A stretch of 41,990 nucleotides of DNA from Mycobacteriales bacterium (GTDB lineage Bacteria > Actinomycetota > Actinomycetes > JAFAQI01 > DASSKL01): NCBI GenBank assembly GCA_035690485.1, contig DASSKL010000067.1, positions 1 to 41,990 on the forward strand, in the 5' to 3' direction. The first letter of the stretch is position 1. The number at the start of each line of letters is the position of its first letter. Shown here piece after piece: positions 18,787 to 29,540 of the stretch. A program made the position numbers and the translations under genes. Under the pieces are notes generated by a model. It was not told the origin of the DNA. It did not search any database and was given only the letters and a program-made list of their open reading frames with translations.

Positions 18787-20555
18787 TGCGAGCGCGGCGC
18801 GCCGGCGTGGCCGTGATCGGCGTCGGGCTGCTGCTCGGCGGCTGCGCGACCATCCCGCAGGGCGGCGCCGTCCACGTCGCCCACGTCGAGAACCGCGACG
18901 GCACCGTCGACGAGCCCGACTCCCGGGTCTTGCCGCCCGGCCCGACCGAGGGCCAGGCTCCGCCCGACGTCGTACGCGGCTTCATCAACGCCAGCGCCAG
19001 CGCCGACAACGCCTACGCCATCGCCCGGTCGTTCCTGACCCGTGCCGTCGGCAAGGCGTGGCAGGCGCCGCGGGCGGTCATCGTCTACGACGAGGGCAGC
19101 CTGCAGGCCAACCTGTCGGGCCGCGTCGTGACCGTGACGGTCAACCAGGTCGGCCGCATCGACGCGCGCGGCGGCTTCTCGCTCGCCTCGGGTTCGCTGT
19201 CGTTCCAGTACCCCGTGACCAAGGACCGCGGCGAGTGGCGGATCGCGACCCCGCCCGAGCAACTGCTGCTCTCGGAGGCCGACGTACGACGTTCCTTCCG
19301 GTCGGTCGACATCTACTTCGTCAACCCGAGCGACCAGGTCGTCGTACCGGACCGCGTCTACCTGCAGTCGTCACGCCGTGACCTGCCCACGCGGCTCGCC
19401 GAGCGGCTGCTCAGCGGTCCGTCGTCATGGCTCGCCCCCGCCGTGCGGACGGCCTTCCCGGCCGGCACGAAGCTGACGGGGAGGGTCGACGTGCGCAACG
19501 GGATGGCCACCGTGCCCCTGTCCAGGCAAGCGCTGCGGGCCAACGCGTCGCAGCGCCGCGCCATGTCCGCCCAGCTGGTGTGGACGCTGAAGCAGCTCAC
19601 CGACATGTCCGGGTTGGAGATCCTCGCAGGCGGCGCCCCGCTCGACGTGCCGGGACAGGGCGCGCCGCAGAGCCGCGACGACTGGCCGAGCTACGACCCG
19701 GACGTGCTCGACAGCGACGCGGCGGTCTACTACTCCCGCGACGGTTCGGTGCGCTCGCCGGTCGACAATCCCGCGGCGGGCGCGGCAGGTGCCGCGCAGA
19801 TCGACAACGGCAAGGTGCTGCGCAGCGTGCCGAACGTGCCTTTGCGCCACCCGGTCGTCGCCGGTGGTCGGCTGGCCGCTCTCGGGCCGGTGCCGGACGG
19901 GGTCGGTCTCTACACCGGCGCGCTGTCGAGCGGACCGCTCGCGGTCGTCTGGCGGGCCGCGGCGATGACTCCGCCGGCGTTCGACGTGCGCGGCCGGCTC
20001 TGGACCGTGGTGACCGACGCGGCCGGCAAGCAGCGGGTGCTGGTCGTGCCGCAGGGCGGCCGCCCCACCTACGTCCCCGCCCCCGACCTCGCCGCCGGTG
20101 ACGTGCAGCAGCTGTGTCCGTCACGCGACGGCGCCCGGGTCGTGGCCGTGGTCGGCCAGCCAGGCCAGCGCCAGGTCTACGTGGGCCGGGTCGCCGACCA
20201 CGGCGGCGCGCTGTCCCTGGGCGGTTTTCACACCGTGCTGCCCGACCGCTACGTCGACGTGGCCGACGTGGGCTGGCTCGACGCCGACCGGATCGTCGTA
20301 CTGGTCAAGACCAGCGACACCGGCCGCGCCGCCGGCCGGTTCCCGCTGGTCGCGGCCGTCGACGGCTGGCCCGGGCTGGAGGCGACGGTGCTCACCGCCG
20401 GGCTGCCCTCGGACGAGCCGTTGCAGATCGCGGCCGCTCCGGGCGGGCACCGGCTGCTGGTCAGCGTCGGGGGGCAGATCTGGGGCAGCGCCTCGGGCAT
20501 CTGGCAGCCCCTCGCGGTCGGGGAGGACCCGGCCTACGGGTCGCCGGCGAGCTGA
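18786..20555 (+). CDS. lpqB: LpqB family lipoprotein, MtrAB accessory factor
   Basis: 589-residue lipoprotein. The signal sequence has the lipobox LLGGC with lipidated Cys20. Residues about 173-280 form a GerMN domain (IYFVNPSDQVVVPDRVYL ...), and the rest is a beta-propeller-like domain. In mycobacteria LpqB interacts with the MtrB sensor domain and modulates MtrA phosphorylation. ATG 18786 shares a base with the mtrB stop, continuing the chain of overlaps that begins at ahcY/mtnA. It lies on the outer face of the cytoplasmic membrane. Confidence 0.95.
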   Translation: MRARRAGVAVIGVGLLLGGCATIPQGGAVHVAHVENRDGTVDEPDSRVLPPGPTEGQAPPDVVRGFINASASADNAYAIARSFLTRAVGKAWQAPRAVIVYDEGSLQANLSGRVVTVTVNQVGRIDARGGFSLASGSLSFQYPVTKDRGEWRIATPPEQLLLSEADVRRSFRSVDIYFVNPSDQVVVPDRVYLQSSRRDLPTRLAERLLSGPSSWLAPAVRTAFPAGTKLTGRVDVRNGMATVPLSRQALRANASQRRAMSAQLVWTLKQLTDMSGLEILAGGAPLDVPGQGAPQSRDDWPSYDPDVLDSDAAVYYSRDGSVRSPVDNPAAGAAGAAQIDNGKVLRSVPNVPLRHPVVAGGRLAALGPVPDGVGLYTGALSSGPLAVVWRAAAMTPPAFDVRGRLWTVVTDAAGKQRVLVVPQGGRPTYVPAPDLAAGDVQQLCPSRDGARVVAVVGQPGQRQVYVGRVADHGGALSLGGFHTVLPDRYVDVADVGWLDADRIVVLVKTSDTGRAAGRFPLVAAVDGWPGLEATVLTAGLPSDEPLQIAAAPGGHRLLVSVGGQIWGSASGIWQPLAVGEDPAYGSPAS

Positions 20556-20729
20556 CGCCGCCCGATCCCAGCCGCTGCGTCCGACCGGCGCCACGCCTCG
20601 ACGGTCCTCCCGATCCCGGCCTCTGCCGCTCGGTGATATCCCCCGGCCCTTGGCCTGCCGCTCGCCGGTTTCCCCAGATCGGCGCGCGGGCCTGGCTTCG
20701 TGCCGCCGGCGCAACCGAACCTGGCCGCT

Positions 20730-21452
20730 ATGCCGCGCCTGCTGTCCGCGCTCGTCGACCTCGCCGTGCCGGCTGCCTGCGTCGGCTGCGGCGCCTGGGG
20801 CACCGACCTGTGTCCGCCCTGCGCGGCGCCGCTGCGCGACCCTCCCCGGTGGGTGCGGCCCACGCCGTGCCCGCTCGGGCTGCCGCCGGTGGCGGCGATC
20901 GCGGCCTACGACGCGGGGGTGCGCGCCGCGCTGGTGCACCACAAGGAGCGGGCCGCCTACTCGTTGACCGCCCATCTCGCCGATGCGCTCGCCCGGGCGG
21001 TGGCGCATGCCGCGGTGACCGCCGACGAGTGTGCGCCGCTGCTGGTGCCGGTGCCGTCGTCGGCCGCCGCCCGCCGGGCCCGGGGCGACGATCCGCTGCT
21101 GCGCCTGGTGCGGGCCGCCGCCACCCGGCTGCGCCGGTCCGGCGTGCCGGTCACCGTCGAGGCCGCCGTCGTGCGGCACGGGCGGGCGGTGCGCGACTCG
21201 GCCGGGCTGTCCGCGCCCGACCGGGCCGCGAATCTCGCCGGTGCTTTCGATGCGACGGCCGAGCGCCTGCGGGGACCACGGCGTGCGGTGTTGCTCGTCG
21301 ACGACCTCGTGACGACCGGCGCCACGTTGGCCGAGGCCGCGCGGGCGCTGCGCCGGGCGGGCCTACCTCCGGTGGCGTGCGCGGTCGTCGCGCACGCCCG
21401 GCGTCGTCTCCCACCTGATCTTGGGGTGGTTACCCGGGGCGCAGCGGGCTAG
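20730..21452 (+). CDS. comF: ComF family phosphoribosyltransferase-like protein
   Basis: 240 residues. A short N-terminal zinc ribbon (Cys17, Cys20, Cys28, Cys31) precedes a type I PRTase domain with the PRPP-binding motif VLLVDDLVTTGATL near 190-203. Proteins of this group act in DNA uptake in naturally competent bacteria; in actinomycetes the role is unproven. ATG 20730 gives the conserved start; a GTG at 20700 in the same frame would add ten residues without family support. It follows lpqB after 174 bp, in which I see no gene, and is the expected neighbour of hpf and secA in this chromosomal region. Confidence 0.88.
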   Translation: MPRLLSALVDLAVPAACVGCGAWGTDLCPPCAAPLRDPPRWVRPTPCPLGLPPVAAIAAYDAGVRAALVHHKERAAYSLTAHLADALARAVAHAAVTADECAPLLVPVPSSAAARRARGDDPLLRLVRAAATRLRRSGVPVTVEAAVVRHGRAVRDSAGLSAPDRAANLAGAFDATAERLRGPRRAVLLVDDLVTTGATLAEAARALRRAGLPPVACAVVAHARRRLPPDLGVVTRGAAG

Positions 21453-21755
21453 CGTTGGCAGATGGCGCCCGCCCGGGTCCGTGGTTGCGTCGAGGCCGCG
21501 AGGTCTTGGCAAGCCGATGCCAGCCGCAGGCGAAACGGCCCACGTAAGGCGACTTCTCGTCGACTGATCACGGTGCGGCTTAGAAGTAAGTCCTGCCCCG
21601 CCGGTGGGCCGGATGTCCACCGGACCGGGAGAAGGGTAGTAGTGGCGGACACGCTGCGAACCCCTCCGCAGGCGGATGTGGGGACGAAGACCAGGTCGGC
21701 CGGGCGGGCGCCGTTCGCAGATCGATACCGGACAACGATCGTGAGGAGATCCCGC
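21453..21755 (+). promoter_or_regulatory. Long leader region of hpf with inverted repeats, no gene seen
   Basis: The 303 bases between comF and hpf are open in the hpf frame but show no hpf-like sequence. Two inverted repeats stand out: ACTTCT at 21552-21557 with AGAAGT at 21582-21587, and CCGGTGG at 21601-21607 with CCACCGG at 21617-21623 (9-nt loop). GAGGAGAT at 21743-21750 is the hpf Shine-Dalgarno. It could be a promoter with structured leader; hibernation factors are usually stress-regulated. Confidence 0.35.
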
Positions 21756-22373
21756 GTGGACGTCGTGGTGAAGGGTCGGCACTGCGAGGTGACGGAGCGC
21801 TTCCGTCGGCACGCCGCGGACAAGCTCGGCAAGCTGGAGAAGTTCGACCACAAGGTGCTGCGCGTCGACGTCGAGCTCTGCAAGGAGCGCAACCCTCGGC
21901 AGAACGGCGTCTCCGAGCGCGTCGAGCTCACGGTCCGCTCACGCGGCCCGGTCGTGCGCGCGGAGGCCGCCGCCCAGGACTTCTACGCCGCGCTCGACCT
22001 CGCGTGCACCAAGCTCGAGGCCCGGTTGCGGCGCGTCGCCGACCGCCGTCGCGTCCGCCACGGCCAGCGCAACCCGGTCTCCGTCTCGAGCGCAACCGGG
22101 GGAGCGACGGCGGCGAGTGCCGCCGCCGGAGCGGGCAGCGAGTCGCTCGCCGAGCGAGACGGTGACGAGCGGATCCTCGCCGAGGACGGGCCGTTCGTCG
22201 TCCGCGAGAAGGTGCACGACGCGGTGCCCATGGACCTCGACGAGGCGCTGTTCGAGATGGAGCTCGTCGGCCACGATTTCTTCCTTTTCATCGACGCCGC
22301 GACCGGTGAGCCGGCAGTGGTCTACCGGCGGCGGGGCTACGACTACGGGGTCATCCGGTTACGCACCGGATGA
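21756..22373 (+). CDS. hpf: Ribosome hibernation promoting factor, long form
   Basis: 205-residue protein that makes 100S ribosome dimers during starvation. The N-terminal domain (1-105) has V-D-V-V-V-K-G-R-H-C-E-V and helix-forming basic runs that bind the 30S head; a linker (about 110-140) is Ala/Gly/Ser-rich; the C-terminal dimerization domain (about 147-205) has VVREKVHDAVPMDLDEAL and the VVYRRRGYDYGVIRL end. GTG 21756 with GAGGAG 7 nt upstream is chosen; the open frame continues upstream to 21462 but with unrelated sequence. Ortholog of Rv3241c and Streptomyces SCO3009. Confidence 0.93.
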   Translation: MDVVVKGRHCEVTERFRRHAADKLGKLEKFDHKVLRVDVELCKERNPRQNGVSERVELTVRSRGPVVRAEAAAQDFYAALDLACTKLEARLRRVADRRRVRHGQRNPVSVSSATGGATAASAAAGAGSESLAERDGDERILAEDGPFVVREKVHDAVPMDLDEALFEMELVGHDFFLFIDAATGEPAVVYRRRGYDYGVIRLRTG

Positions 22374-22419
22374 GCGCAACCGGCCGTCTCGCGTGGCTCG
22401 TGCGTGCCATGATGGCCGC

Positions 22420-23121
22420 GTGAGCGATCAGACTCCCGAGCCGTTCGTCAACCCGACCGGCGAGCCGATCCGGGTGCTGGTGGTCGACGACCACGCGCTC
22501 TTCCGCCGTGGCCTGGAGATGGTGCTCGACCAGGAGGCCGACATCGAGGTCGTCGGCGAGGCGAGCGACGGCGCAGAGGCCCTGGCCACCGCGATGGAGA
22601 CCACGCCCGACATCGTCCTGATGGACGTGCGGATGCCGCGTCGCGGCGGCATCGACGCGTGCACCGCCATCAAGGACGCCGTCCCGAGCGCCAAGATCAT
22701 CATGTTGACGATCAGCGACGAGGAGGCCGACCTCTACGACGCGATCAAAGCGGGCGCCATGGGCTATCTGCTCAAGGAGATCTCGATCGAGGAGGTCGCC
22801 TCCGCGATCCGCGCCGTCCACGGCGGCCAGTCGCTGATCTCCCCCTCGATGGCGTCGAAATTGCTCAACGAGTTCGCGTCAATGATCAAGCGAGGTGACG
22901 AGCGGCAGCAGGTGCCGGCGCCGCGGCTGACCGACCGCGAGATGGAGGTCCTGCGGCTGGTCGCCAAGGGCATGAACAACCGCGACATCGCCAAGCAGCT
23001 GTTCATCAGCGAAAACACCGTCAAGAACCACATCCGCAACATCCTCGAGAAGCTGCAGCTGCACTCGCGGATGGAGGCAGTGGTCTACGCGGTACGCGAA
23101 AAGCTCCTAGAGATCACTTGA
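22420..23121 (+). CDS. NarL/LuxR-family response regulator (orphan)
   Basis: 233 residues. The receiver domain (18-135) has the VVDDHALFRRGL start, phospho-acceptor Asp69 in LMDVRMP, and Lys near 119. The LuxR-type HTH (about 163-228) has LTDREMEVLRLVAKGMNNRDIA and the recognition helix SENTVKNHIRNILEKL. No kinase gene is adjacent. A regulator is found at the same place between hpf and secA in Streptomyces. GTG 22420 is the first sensible start; the sequence before it is CATGAT at 22408-22413, a possible -10 with a leaderless start. Target genes unknown. Confidence 0.93.
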   Translation: MSDQTPEPFVNPTGEPIRVLVVDDHALFRRGLEMVLDQEADIEVVGEASDGAEALATAMETTPDIVLMDVRMPRRGGIDACTAIKDAVPSAKIIMLTISDEEADLYDAIKAGAMGYLLKEISIEEVASAIRAVHGGQSLISPSMASKLLNEFASMIKRGDERQQVPAPRLTDREMEVLRLVAKGMNNRDIAKQLFISENTVKNHIRNILEKLQLHSRMEAVVYAVREKLLEIT

Positions 23122-23159
23122 GCCGATAGCGCTTCCCCGCGGGATGGCGCCCGGCCGCA

Positions 23160-23165
23160 TACGAT
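23160..23165 (+). promoter_or_regulatory. Candidate -10 box (TACGAT) of secA
   Basis: TACGAT lies 56 nt before GTG 23222, with GGAG at 23210-23213 as Shine-Dalgarno. No -35 match. Just upstream is GCCGATAG (23122-23129), a weak FliA-like box. Confidence 0.3.
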
Positions 23166-23221
23166 GGCGGGCACGGTTGTCTCGTCGTACGCCGTAGTCG
23201 AATCGGGCTGGAGCCGCACGA

Positions 23222-26230
<3,009 letters not shown>

Positions 26231-26285
26231 ACCTTTTCCCTTGCGGCGCTGCTTCTTCCCGGTGTCAAGGGGCGGCGGGTGAGAC

Positions 26286-26306
26286 GGCGGTAACCGCTCA
26301 GCCGCC
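26286..26306. terminator. Hairpin between convergent secA and Rv3235-like genes
   Basis: GGCGG at 26286-26290 pairs with CCGCC at 26302-26306 across an 11-nt loop, 55 bp after the secA stop and 12 bp before the end of the minus-strand gene. No T-run follows, as is usual for GC-rich actinomycetes. Could serve both strands. Confidence 0.4.
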
Positions 26307-26317
26307 GAGCGGCCGGA

Positions 26318-26917
26318 CTACTGCTGAAGCGCCGTGCACAACCAGCGACCGTCGAGGCCTTCCAGCCGCAGGGCGACCGCGGTGACCCGCCCGTCGCGAC
26401 GAACCGTCGCGGACAGCTCGGCGATGCCGTCGTCGGGCTCGCAGACGTGGACCGACTTCACCACCGTGCGCGACCGGCGAAGCGGCCTCCCGGCCGGCGA
26501 TCCGGTGCGCCGCGCCTGGGCCGTCGATCGGTGACACTGCGCCTCGATCTCCTCGAACACGTCCTCGCTCACCCAGCGCAGCAACTGGCCGATCGGGCGG
26601 GAGCCGTCGGCCACCTCCGCGAGTGCCTGGGCGAGCCGACCGCCCCACCTTCGGGGGTCCGGAAGCTCTGCGCGCGGCGTCCGCTCCGGGCTGAAGAGGT
26701 CGCGCGTCGTCGGCTCGGGGTCGGCGACGAGCCGTAGCCGCCGCGCCGTCGGACGTTCGAACGGCAGGGGCATGGAGCCCGCGACCGGCGGCACCTGGTC
26801 GGCCGTCAGCTCGTCGTCGTACGGCGGTTCGTACTGCGGCACCGGCAGCAGGTGGATGCGTGTCGGCGCGGGGGCGGGCGCGGTCGGTTCGACCGGGGCG
26901 GTGGTGGCGACGGACAT
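26318..26917 (-). CDS. Rv3235 family protein (DUF6459)
   Basis: 199 residues. The N-terminal two fifths are Pro/Ala-rich and disordered; the C-terminal domain (about 90-199) has R-R-W-G-G-R-L-A-Q-A-L-A-E-V ... and ends with LRLEGLDGRWLCTALQQ, the conserved segment of Rv3235-type proteins. A GGAG 5 nt upstream of the ATG on the minus strand marks the start. It is 48 bp behind the LysM gene on the same strand, probably one operon. Rv3235 lies near secA and tgs3 in mycobacteria, so the position is conserved. Function unknown, cytoplasmic. Confidence 0.85.
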   Translation of the reverse strand: MSVATTAPVEPTAPAPAPTRIHLLPVPQYEPPYDDELTADQVPPVAGSMPLPFERPTARRLRLVADPEPTTRDLFSPERTPRAELPDPRRWGGRLAQALAEVADGSRPIGQLLRWVSEDVFEEIEAQCHRSTAQARRTGSPAGRPLRRSRTVVKSVHVCEPDDGIAELSATVRRDGRVTAVALRLEGLDGRWLCTALQQ

Positions 26918-26965
26918 GGAGGCTCCTGGTCGTGCGGCGGTCGGTGGTCGCGGCCGAGCGAGGGT

Positions 26966-27664
26966 TCAGTCGGGTGGGGTCAGGCGTTGGCCGGGCAGCA
27001 CGAGGTCGGGCTCGGGGCCGATGACGTCCCGGTTTGCCTCGTACCAGCGCGGCCAGGAGTCGGCGATCTGCGCGGCGGTCGGCACGCCGGGCAGGTGCCG
27101 CGCCGCGATCGTCCAGAGGCAGTCGCCCGGGTGGACGGTGACCGCGGTCGCCGGCTGCGGGACGGCGCTCGGCGACGGCCCGGCCGGGAGCGGTGGAACG
27201 CGGCTCGCTCGAGCGGCGTGCGGCGCTGCCGTGGTCGCCGGCGTGGCGGTGGCGGCCGGCCAGTCCAGCCCGGCCGGATCCGTGTCGGCCTGGGCGGGCG
27301 CTGCGCCGCCCAGCCCGAGGGCGGCGCCCATCGCTGCCGCTGTCAGGCGACGCAGCGCGACGGGTGTCAGCGCGTTCGCGACCAGCTGCGCCCGCCGTCC
27401 CAGCGCGCCCGGAAGTCGGCCCGCGACAGCGGCGAGCAGGCCGACGGTCAGCCAGGCGACGACGGCGTAGGCCGCGACGCCCGCCAACGTGACGATGGTC
27501 TCGTCCGGGCGCTGCCGGGCGATCCACCCGATCCACCCGCCGGGGCTCAGGGGTTGGCCCGGCAGGTCGGAGGCGTGCGGCCCGAGCACGACGAGCGCCG
27601 CCATCGCGCCGAGAGCGCTGAGCACGGAACCCGCCAACCCGAGGGCGGCCGCGGTGCGTCGCAT
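26966..27664 (-). CDS. Membrane protein with C-terminal LysM domain
   Basis: 232 residues. Hydrophobic helices lie at about 5-28, 59-82 and 108-127; a Pro/Ala/Thr linker follows (about 130-170), then a LysM-like peptidoglycan-binding domain at 174-231 (V-T-V-H-P-G-D-C-L-W-T-I-A ... L-V-L-P-G-Q-R-L-T-P-P-D). It should sit in the membrane with the LysM facing the wall. The ATG at 27664 is preceded by GGTGGG on the minus strand. Shared transcription with the Rv3235-like gene is likely. Wall-associated role inferred from the domain. Confidence 0.85.
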   Translation of the reverse strand: MRRTAAALGLAGSVLSALGAMAALVVLGPHASDLPGQPLSPGGWIGWIARQRPDETIVTLAGVAAYAVVAWLTVGLLAAVAGRLPGALGRRAQLVANALTPVALRRLTAAAMGAALGLGGAAPAQADTDPAGLDWPAATATPATTAAPHAARASRVPPLPAGPSPSAVPQPATAVTVHPGDCLWTIAARHLPGVPTAAQIADSWPRWYEANRDVIGPEPDLVLPGQRLTPPD

Positions 27665-27675
27665 CCCACCAGCCT

Positions 27676-27713
27676 TCGATAGCGGTCGTTTGCCTTCGTT
27701 TGCTTTCTATCGA
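27676..27713. promoter_or_regulatory. Direct and inverted repeats in the divergent promoter region
   Basis: TCGTTTGC is repeated exactly at 27686-27693 and 27696-27703, 10 bp apart, so on the same face of the helix. These are flanked by TCGATAG (27676-27682) and its inverse CTATCGA (27707-27713), giving 7-bp arms 24 bp apart. It lies between the LysM gene (minus) and the 27782 gene (plus). Likely an operator, protein unknown. Confidence 0.4.
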
Positions 27714-27781
27714 TATGGGTTGCTGGCGTCAATCGGGGTTCGCGCCCTCGGTGGACAACCCGCCTGCGTGGCCGCGGCAAG

Positions 27782-28345
27782 ATGTCGGGGATGCGCTGGC
27801 AGGAACTGTTCGCCGACCTCGAGGGCGAGTTCGCCGAGGCAGAGCGGGCCGACCACGCGGCCGAGGTGGCCGACCGATCACGGGCGGAGTACGCCCGGGT
27901 GCGGCTGGTCGACCGGCTGCGCGCCGGTCTCGACCTCGACGTCACCGTGACGACCGCAGCCACCGGCCGGATCAGGGGCAGGCTCGAGTCGGTCGGCGCA
28001 GAGTGGCTTCTGCTGGTCGAGGCCAACGGGCGTCAGGTGCTGCTGCCGCTCGCGCACGTGCTCGCCATCGGCGGTCTGAGCCGCCAGGCCGCGGAGCCGG
28101 GCTCGGAGGGTCGGGTCGCGGCTCGGCTCGGCCTGCGACACGCGCTGCGCGGGTTGGCCCGGGACCGTACGCCGGTCGCCGTCGTGCTGACCTCCGGCGA
28201 CGTCCTGACCGGGACTATCGACCGGGTCGGCGAAGACTTCGTCGAGCTGGCCGAGCATCCGGTGGACGAGCCCCGGAGGGCCGGCTCGGTTCGCGCCGTA
28301 CGTCTGCTGCCGCTCTCGGCGCTGGCGGCGGTGCGGTCGCGATGA
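27782..28345 (+). CDS. Conserved hypothetical protein with Sm-like fold pattern
   Basis: 187 residues. Residues 1-38 are an amphipathic helix; residues about 48-90 (VTVTTAATGRIRGRLESVGAEWLLLV) and 130-180 (VAVVLTSGDVLTGTIDRVGEDFVEL) look like two strongly curved beta-sheet repeats similar to Sm-like domains. Proteins of this type are common near the HTH gene in actinomycetes and are sometimes labelled regulators without proof. ATG 27782 or ATG 27791 can start it; no clear Shine-Dalgarno precedes either. No function assigned. Confidence 0.75.
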   Translation: MSGMRWQELFADLEGEFAEAERADHAAEVADRSRAEYARVRLVDRLRAGLDLDVTVTTAATGRIRGRLESVGAEWLLLVEANGRQVLLPLAHVLAIGGLSRQAAEPGSEGRVAARLGLRHALRGLARDRTPVAVVLTSGDVLTGTIDRVGEDFVELAEHPVDEPRRAGSVRAVRLLPLSALAAVRSR

Positions 28346-28370
28346 CGGCGGCCGCGTGACACGGGCCGCC
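28345..28370. terminator. Strong hairpin between convergent genes
   Basis: CGGCGGCC at 28345-28352 pairs perfectly with GGCCGCCG at 28363-28370 across a 10-nt loop, right after the stop of the 27782 gene and 33 bp before the end of the HTH gene. Likely terminator for one or both. Confidence 0.6.
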
Positions 28371-28402
28371 GGGTCCCGGACCGGCCGGCGGCGAGAGGCG
28401 GC

Positions 28403-28690
28403 TCAGCCGGTCGACCGGTCGGCGCCTTCGCCCGGGGCGGCTTCGGCCTCGTCGCCGCGTCCGAAGGGATGCGCTTCGACGAACGCGCGCGTCTCGGCGT
28501 AGGCCCGCTGGATGTAGGCCTCGAGCTGGTCCCGCTCGACCCGCCACTGCCCGCGCCCGCCCACCTTGATGGCCGGCAGCTCGCCGGACCGGACCAGGGC
28601 GTAGGTCTGGGCCGAGGAGATGTTGAGGATCTCGGCCACGTCGGCGAGCTGGAGGAACCGGGGCGCGCTCACGTCGTCGACTCCTGTCAC
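28403..28690 (-). CDS. Excisionase/MerR-like helix-turn-helix DNA-binding protein
   Basis: 95 residues. Residues about 13-60 are an AlpA/excisionase-type winged HTH: L-A-D-V-A-E-I-L-N-I-S-S-A-Q-T-Y-A-L-V-R-S-G-E-L-P-A-I-K-V, then GGRGQWRVERDQLEAYI as the wing and dimer helix. The C-terminus is acidic and disordered. Small proteins with this fold include the actinobacterial developmental regulator BldC, but the sequence is not BldC itself. The start is GTG 28690; GTG at codon 7 is an alternative. It is divergent from the CpaB-like pilus gene, and the interval holds a perfect inverted repeat, suggesting autoregulation and control of the pilus genes. Confidence 0.85.
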   Translation of the reverse strand: MTGVDDVSAPRFLQLADVAEILNISSAQTYALVRSGELPAIKVGGRGQWRVERDQLEAYIQRAYAETRAFVEAHPFGRGDEAEAAPGEGADRSTG

Positions 28691-28707
28691 AACCGGTACG
28701 TCCCTTC

Positions 28708-28736
28708 CGAGTGTGTCACCGCATGACCCACACTCG
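28708..28736. promoter_or_regulatory. Perfect 8-bp inverted repeat, candidate operator
   Basis: CGAGTGTG at 28708-28715 and CACACTCG at 28729-28736 are exact inverse copies separated by 13 bp, so arm centres are 21 bp (two helix turns) apart. The site lies 18 bp upstream of the HTH start and about 100 bp upstream of the CpaB-like gene, between divergent genes, where an autoregulatory operator would be expected. Confidence 0.5.
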
Positions 28737-28838
28737 TCCGCACACCTGCGCGGGTTGTGGACAGCGCCAACGGTCTGTCGGGCTCGCGCGGGAGCATGCG
28801 TCGCATCCTGCCCGCCGATCCATCAAGGGGGAGCCCTC

Positions 28839-29540
28839 GTGGCCGACCTGACCTCGCCCCCGGCAAAGCGCCTGAGCTTGCCGCGGTGGTTCGATGCCCG
28901 TTTCGCTGCCGGGGTCCTGCTGGTGCTGGTCTCCGTCGTGGCGGGGGCACGTGTCGTCACGGCGGCTGACCACTACGACCGGGTGTGGGTCGCAAAGCGT
29001 GCTCTGGCTGTCGGTCAGCAGCTCACCGCTGACGACTTCCAGGTGGGCCGGGCGCGGCTCTACGGCAGCAGCCAGCACTACCTGAGCGCCGACTCCACGT
29101 CACCGGCCGGCTACGTGGTCGTGCGGCCGGTCGGCGCGGGCGAGATGGTCCCGCTGGCCGCCGTGTCGTCCCGGGGCGTCCCGGCCGAGCGGCGTCTCGT
29201 GTCCGTGCCCGTCGGCCCGGGGCACTACCCCGCCGACCTCGCCCGCGGCGACGTGGTCGACGTCTACGTCACGCCCAAGTCGCACAGCGGCGGGGACGCC
29301 GAGCCGACCCGTCTGGTGCTCGCCGACGCCAGTGTCGCCGACCGCGACGGGGGATCTCGAGGCTTCGCTGCGGGGACGTCGGTCGTCGGCATCGTGCTTT
29401 CGGTGCCCGCCGACGCGGTCGTGTCGCTCGTCGCGGCCGCGCAGGGCGGCAGCATCGACGTGGTTCGGGTCCCCCCGGGGGTGGCAGCGGCGCACCCGCC
29501 GGCCGGGGTGACCGAGACCCGTTCGGAGAGCCTGCCGTGA
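28839..29540 (+). CDS. CpaB/RcpC-like SAF-domain protein of a Tad pilus system
   Basis: 233 residues from GTG 28839. A cytoplasmic start of about 20 residues precedes a membrane helix (21-43); the outer part has a SAF domain (about 50-115, WVAKRALAVGQQLTADDF) and an RcpC-like region to about 215. CpaB/RcpC proteins assist Flp pilus assembly in the cell envelope. AAGGGGGAG 5 nt upstream supports the start. The stop overlaps the CpaE gene by 4 bp, so both belong to one unit. The outer-membrane secretin normally found with it in Gram-negative bacteria is absent, as in other actinomycetes. Confidence 0.82.
   Translation: MADLTSPPAKRLSLPRWFDARFAAGVLLVLVSVVAGARVVTAADHYDRVWVAKRALAVGQQLTADDFQVGRARLYGSSQHYLSADSTSPAGYVVVRPVGAGEMVPLAAVSSRGVPAERRLVSVPVGPGHYPADLARGDVVDVYVTPKSHSGGDAEPTRLVLADASVADRDGGSRGFAAGTSVVGIVLSVPADAVVSLVAAAQGGSIDVVRVPPGVAAAHPPAGVTETRSESLP

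Noticed and set aside
21462-21755. N-terminal extension of hpf by about 98 residues
   Set aside because: The extension is unlike any HPF, while GAGGAG fits GTG 21756 exactly.
26289-26297. GTAAC-type sequences (also near 17791 and 21427) as MtrA binding sites
   Set aside because: Only single half-sites, two of them inside or at ends of genes; the paired motif expected for MtrA is absent.
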